From UBA7239 sp964509075 (lineage in GTDB: Bacteria; Pseudomonadota; Gammaproteobacteria; Pseudomonadales; UBA7239): a stretch of DNA of 64,000 nucleotides. The notes under the pieces are model-generated. The model was not told where the DNA came from. It ran no database searches and saw nothing but the letters and a program-made list of their open reading frames with translations. Shown in pieces: positions 60,089 through 64,000 of this stretch; position 1 is the first letter of the stretch; the number at the start of each line of letters is the position of its first letter. The stretch spans positions 186,001 to 250,000 of the forward strand of contig CAZDWC010000003.1 in assembly GCA_964509075.1 (NCBI GenBank), in the 5' to 3' direction. The translations under genes were made by a program, and so were the position numbers.

Positions 60089-63000
60089 ATGCTGATTCTG
60101 CGCGGTGCATCTGCTCTTTCTTCTTTCCGTAGTGACAAGTTGTTGGCGCGGCTGCAAGCCTTGGCGCCGGTGGTGGCTGTCACGGCGAACTATGTGCATT
60201 TTGCCGATACCGAACACAACCTGACGGCCGATGAGCAACGTGTGCTGGACCAGTTGCTGCAGTACGGCCCGCGTCAGGATGAGCTATTCGGCCCGCAAGG
60301 TCGTCTCTTCCTGGTGGTGCCGCGCCCGGGCACGATTTCACCCTGGGCCAGCAAGGCGACGGATATCGCCCACAACTGTGGCCTGGCAATGATCCACCGT
60401 CTGGAGCGTGGAATTGCTTATTACGTGGAAGGTGAACTGAGTGCAGCCCAGGTGGCTGCTGTGGCTGCGGTGTTGCACGACCGCATGACTGAGTCGGTGC
60501 TTGATACGCTGGAGGCTGCCAGTGCCTTGTTCGTGCAGGAGCAGCCGGCAGCACTGACGACGGTGGACGTGCTGGGCGGCGGTCGTGCGGCGCTGGTAGC
60601 GGCCAATACAACGCTGGGGCTGGCATTGGCAGAAGACGAGATCGACTATCTCAACCGCAGTTTCACCGAGCTCGGTCGCAACCCGACCGATGTCGAATTG
60701 ATGATGTTTGCGCAAGCGAACTCCGAGCACTGCCGGCACAAGATTTTCAATGCCGACTGGCAGATAGATGGCGCGCAGCAGGACAAGTCGCTGTTCAAGA
60801 TGATACGCAACACGCATGAGCAGGGCGGCGACAACGTGTTGTCTGCCTACTCGGATAACGCCGCGGTGGTGGTGGGTAGTCGCGCCGGGCGTTTCTATCC
60901 CGATCCGCAGACGGGTGAGTACGCTGCGCACGAAGAAGATATCCACTTGTTGATGAAAGTGGAGACGCACAACCATCCCACCGCTATTGCACCGTTTCCC
61001 GGTGCTGGCACTGGTGCCGGTGGTGAAATTCGCGATGAGGGCGCGGTGGGTCGCGGTTCCAAACCCAAAGTCGGTCTCACCGGTTTCAGTGTGTCCAATC
61101 TCAATATTCCCGGTTACGAACAACCGTGGGAAGCCGTGGTCGATGGCAAGCCCTACGGCAAACCGGAGCGCATTGTCACCGCGCTCGACATCATGGTCGA
61201 AGGCCCGCTGGGCGGTGCAGCCTTCAACAATGAATTCGGTCGCCCGAACCTGTGCGGTTATTTCCGCAGTTTCGAATTGCTGGCCGAAGGCGCGAACGGC
61301 GCGGAAGTGCGCGGCTATCACAAGCCGATCATGATCGCCGGTGGCTACGGCAATATTCGTGCGGATCATGTCGAGAAATACCCGTTTGCGCCCGGCGCGC
61401 GTTTGATAGTGCTCGGCGGCCCTGCCATGCAGATTGGTCTCGGCGGTGGCGCGGCTTCCTCGATGGCTTCCGGGCAGAGCAGTGCCGATCTCGATTTCGC
61501 TTCGGTGCAGCGCCAGAACCCGGAAATGGAGCGCCGTTGTCAGGAAGTGATCGATCGCTGCTGGCAACTGGGTGAGAACAATCCTATCCAGTTCATCCAT
61601 GATGTCGGCGCAGGCGGTTTGTCTAACGCACTGCCAGAGTTAGTGAAGGACGGCGGTACGGGCGGTCGCTTTGATTTGCGCGCCGTGCCGAACGATGAGC
61701 CGGGCATGAGTCCGTTGGCCATCTGGTGCAACGAAGCGCAGGAACGTTATGTGCTCGCCGTGAAAGAAGGAGATCTGGCGCAGTTTGATGCTATTTGCGC
61801 GCGTGAGCGTTGCCCGTATGCAGTGGTGGGTGTTGCCACCGAAGAAAAACATTTGCGCGTGGACGATGAGCATTTCAGCAATGCGCCGGTGGATCTGCCG
61901 ATGTCGCTGCTGTTTGGCAAACCGCCGAAAATGACGCGCAGTTTTGCGCGCACGGCAGTAGCACAGAAAGCGTTTGATGGCAGTGGCATTGATTTGCAGG
62001 AAGCGGCAGCGCGCGTATTGCAGTTGCCCACCGTGGCATCCAAGAACTTTCTGATCACGATTGGCGATCGCTCCGTCACTGGCATGGTCGCCCGCGACCA
62101 GTTGGTCGGGCCTTGGCAGATGCCGGTCGCCGATTGTGCGGTTACCACCGTGGCGTATGACACGTACGCAGGCGAAGCGATGGCGATGGGCGAGCGCACA
62201 CCGGCGGCCTTGATTTCAGCACCAGCTTCCGCACGACTGGCTATTGCCGAAGCGATCACCAATATAGCGGCAACGCGCATCGAGAAATTATCCGATGTGA
62301 AACTGTCGGCCAACTGGATGTGTGCGGCAGGTCACCCGGGTGAAGACGAGAAACTGTTTGATGCCGTGCGCACCGTGGGTATGGAGTTGTGCCCGCAGCT
62401 GGGCATTACCGTGCCGGTGGGCAAGGATTCCATGTCCATGCGCACGCGCTGGCAGGAATACGGCGAAGACAAATCGGTCACTGCGCCGATGTCCCTGATT
62501 ATTTCCGCGTTTGCACCCGTTCTGGATGTGCGCCGGACAGTGACTCCGCAGTTGGTTTCAAAAAACGTGTGCACCGATAAAGGCGAATCAACGCTGTTTT
62601 TGATGGATCTCGGCAATGGCAAGAACCGTCTCGGCAGTTCGGCGCTGGCGCAGGTGTATGGTCAGCTGGGCAGTGAAGCGCCTGATCTCGATCACCCTGT
62701 GCAGTTGGCAAATTTTTTCGCCTTGATACAAGCGGCGCTGGAGCAGAATGTTCTGCTCGCCTATCACGATCGTTCCGACGGTGGTCTGTTTGTCACGCTG
62801 GCGGAAATGGCGTTTGCCGGTCATTGCGGCGTGAATGTAGCGCTGGATGCATTGGGCGCAGATACGCTGGCAGTGCTGTTTGCCGAAGAGCCGGGTGCGG
62901 TAGTGCAGATTGCCGCCTCTGATATTGAAAAATGGCAGTTGTTGGTCAAGCAATTTGCGCTGGAAACCCTCGTGCATTGCATCGGCGCTGTGAATGCGGA

Positions 63001-64000
63001 TGATCACTTGCGATTCACGCGGTCACAGCAAACGCTATTGCAGATGCCTCGTGCAGAGGCGTTGGCGCTGTGGTGGGAAACCAGCTATCGCATTCAGGCG
63101 ATGCGCGATAACCCGGAATGTGCTGCACAGGAAAAGCGTACTGTTCTCGACAAGGAAAATCCGGGTTTGTCAGTAGCGCTTTCATTTGATCAAAATGAAA
63201 ATACGGTAGCGCCGATGATCGCCACGGGTGTGCGTCCGCGCGTGGCGATACTGCGCGAGCAAGGCGTGAACGGTCAGGTGGAAATGGCAGCGGCATTTGA
63301 TCGCGCCGGTTTTGCTGCAGTGGATGTGCACATGAGTGACATTCTGGCTGGTCGCGTTGATCTGCAAACGTTTAAAGGACTCGCTGCCTGTGGCGGTTTT
63401 TCCTACGGTGATGTACTCGGTGCCGGCGAGGGCTGGGCAAAAACCATTCTGTTCAACAGTCGTGCGCGCGACATGTTCGAAGCATTCTTTCATCGCGCCG
63501 ACAGTTTCAGTCTGGGTGTGTGCAATGGCTGTCAGATGATGTCGAATCTGAAGACGCTGATGCCAGGTGCCGAACACTGGCCGCGTTTTGTGCGCAACAC
63601 ATGCGAGCAATTTGAAGCGCGTTTTGTGATGGTTGAAGTTCAGCAATCTCGTTCGATTGTGCTGGCGGGCATGGCGGGTTCGCGCATGCCGATCACCACG
63701 GCGCACGGTGAAGGCCGTGCCGAGTTTGTCGATGATGCGGCGCTGTCGGCGTTTGATGCGAGCGGGCAGGTGGCGATGCGCTATATCGACAACCGTGGTT
63801 CCGTTACCGAGCAGTTCCCGGCCAACCCCAACGGCTCGCCGCGCGGTATCACCGCCGTGACCAACAGCGATGGCCGCCACACCATCATGATGCCGCACCC
63901 CGAACGTGTGTTTCGGGCAGTACAGCATTCTTGGCGGCCGGACGGCTGGCAGGAAGATGGCCCATGGTTGCGCCTGTTCCGTAATGCGCGATCCTGGGTT
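60089..64000 (+). CDS. purL: Phosphoribosylformylglycinamidine synthase PurL (last few codons missing)
   Basis: 1304 codons are visible from the ATG at 60089 (MLILRGASALSSFR) to the window end with no stop. E. coli PurL is 1295 residues, and the visible end (PWLRLFRNARSWV) is at the usual C-terminus, so only a few codons are lacking. The large type converts FGAR plus glutamine and ATP to FGAM in purine synthesis. Seen are the linker domain, the FGAM domain HNHPTAIAPFPGAGTGAGGEIRDEGA in part, and the glutaminase with nucleophile C1145 (GVCNGCQMM). A 192-bp upstream gap holds its promoter; no PurR site was recognised. Confidence 0.97.
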   Translation, partial: MLILRGASALSSFRSDKLLARLQALAPVVAVTANYVHFADTEHNLTADEQRVLDQLLQYGPRQDELFGPQGRLFLVVPRPGTISPWASKATDIAHNCGLAMIHRLERGIAYYVEGELSAAQVAAVAAVLHDRMTESVLDTLEAASALFVQEQPAALTTVDVLGGGRAALVAANTTLGLALAEDEIDYLNRSFTELGRNPTDVELMMFAQANSEHCRHKIFNADWQIDGAQQDKSLFKMIRNTHEQGGDNVLSAYSDNAAVVVGSRAGRFYPDPQTGEYAAHEEDIHLLMKVETHNHPTAIAPFPGAGTGAGGEIRDEGAVGRGSKPKVGLTGFSVSNLNIPGYEQPWEAVVDGKPYGKPERIVTALDIMVEGPLGGAAFNNEFGRPNLCGYFRSFELLAEGANGAEVRGYHKPIMIAGGYGNIRADHVEKYPFAPGARLIVLGGPAMQIGLGGGAASSMASGQSSADLDFASVQRQNPEMERRCQEVIDRCWQLGENNPIQFIHDVGAGGLSNALPELVKDGGTGGRFDLRAVPNDEPGMSPLAIWCNEAQERYVLAVKEGDLAQFDAICARERCPYAVVGVATEEKHLRVDDEHFSNAPVDLPMSLLFGKPPKMTRSFARTAVAQKAFDGSGIDLQEAAARVLQLPTVASKNFLITIGDRSVTGMVARDQLVGPWQMPVADCAVTTVAYDTYAGEAMAMGERTPAALISAPASARLAIAEAITNIAATRIEKLSDVKLSANWMCAAGHPGEDEKLFDAVRTVGMELCPQLGITVPVGKDSMSMRTRWQEYGEDKSVTAPMSLIISAFAPVLDVRRTVTPQLVSKNVCTDKGESTLFLMDLGNGKNRLGSSALAQVYGQLGSEAPDLDHPVQLANFFALIQAALEQNVLLAYHDRSDGGLFVTLAEMAFAGHCGVNVALDALGADTLAVLFAEEPGAVVQIAASDIEKWQLLVKQFALETLVHCIGAVNADDHLRFTRSQQTLLQMPRAEALALWWETSYRIQAMRDNPECAAQEKRTVLDKENPGLSVALSFDQNENTVAPMIATGVRPRVAILREQGVNGQVEMAAAFDRAGFAAVDVHMSDILAGRVDLQTFKGLAACGGFSYGDVLGAGEGWAKTILFNSRARDMFEAFFHRADSFSLGVCNGCQMMSNLKTLMPGAEHWPRFVRNTCEQFEARFVMVEVQQSRSIVLAGMAGSRMPITTAHGEGRAEFVDDAALSAFDASGQVAMRYIDNRGSVTEQFPANPNGSPRGITAVTNSDGRHTIMMPHPERVFRAVQHSWRPDGWQEDGPWLRLFRNARSWV

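Overview
The window is a chromosomal stretch of a gammaproteobacterium, most likely in the broad Pseudomonadales/Cellvibrionales area. The evidence is conserved gene order and family choice rather than any marker rRNA: rluE-icd / cspD / clpS-clpA / infA / tRNA-Leu / tig-clpP-clpX-lon-hupB-ppiD, scpA-scpB-rluB, an E. coli-type speD, a FimL-like protein, a wax ester synthase and a PhaD/phasin pair. About 50 protein genes and one tRNA are supported, and coding density is high. Genus cannot be told from the sequence alone.

Layout. 1-5.6 kb: a TerC-family membrane protein (cut by the window edge), a NudJ-like Nudix hydrolase, a QseBC/PmrAB-like two-component system preceded by six 17-bp tandem repeats, and a large FadH-like flavin/Fe-S oxidoreductase. 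5.6-14.0 kb: one giant secreted protein gene (about 2714 aa) built from five predicted beta-propellers (three of them seven-repeat RCC1 blocks), calcium-binding TSP3 stretches and Ig-like domains. It is preceded by a run of 13 G and followed by a small decayed copy of the oxidoreductase 3' end, which suggests an inserted segment. 14.0-14.8 kb: a HepT-MntA (HEPN/MNT) toxin-antitoxin pair. 14.9-16.2 kb: moaC-moaD-moaE for molybdopterin synthesis.

16.1-30.8 kb is the protein-quality-control block: rluE, icd, cspD, clpS-clpA, infA, tRNA-Leu(UAG), trigger factor, clpP, clpX, lon, HU and ppiD. 30.8-34.3 kb holds a CHASE2 Ser/Thr kinase, a PP2C phosphatase and an FHA protein, forming a stand-alone phospho-threonine signalling operon. 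34.3-43.3 kb: comEC, cobO, an alpha/beta hydrolase, scpA-scpB-rluB, speD and nadA. 43.3-47.1 kb (minus strand): bepA, 7Fe ferredoxin fdxA, an orphan RnfB-like iron-sulfur protein with a long coiled coil, and rsmE. 47.2-50.8 kb: fimL, a two-TM protein of unknown function and sohB.

50.9-59.9 kb is a carbon-storage neighbourhood: a wax ester synthase/DGAT, two alpha/beta hydrolases, a hemerythrin-domain protein, a phasin, a PhaD-like TetR regulator and a FixLJ-like two-component pair, followed by a DUF2789-like protein. The window ends in purL, complete except for its last few codons.

Most of the window is ordinary core genome. The accessory or unusual parts are the 17-bp repeat array, the giant propeller protein with its G tract and flanking gene-tail remnant, the HepT-MntA pair, the kinase-phosphatase-FHA operon and the orphan RnfB-like protein. 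Functional statements rest on recognisable motifs and family knowledge; no database search was run.
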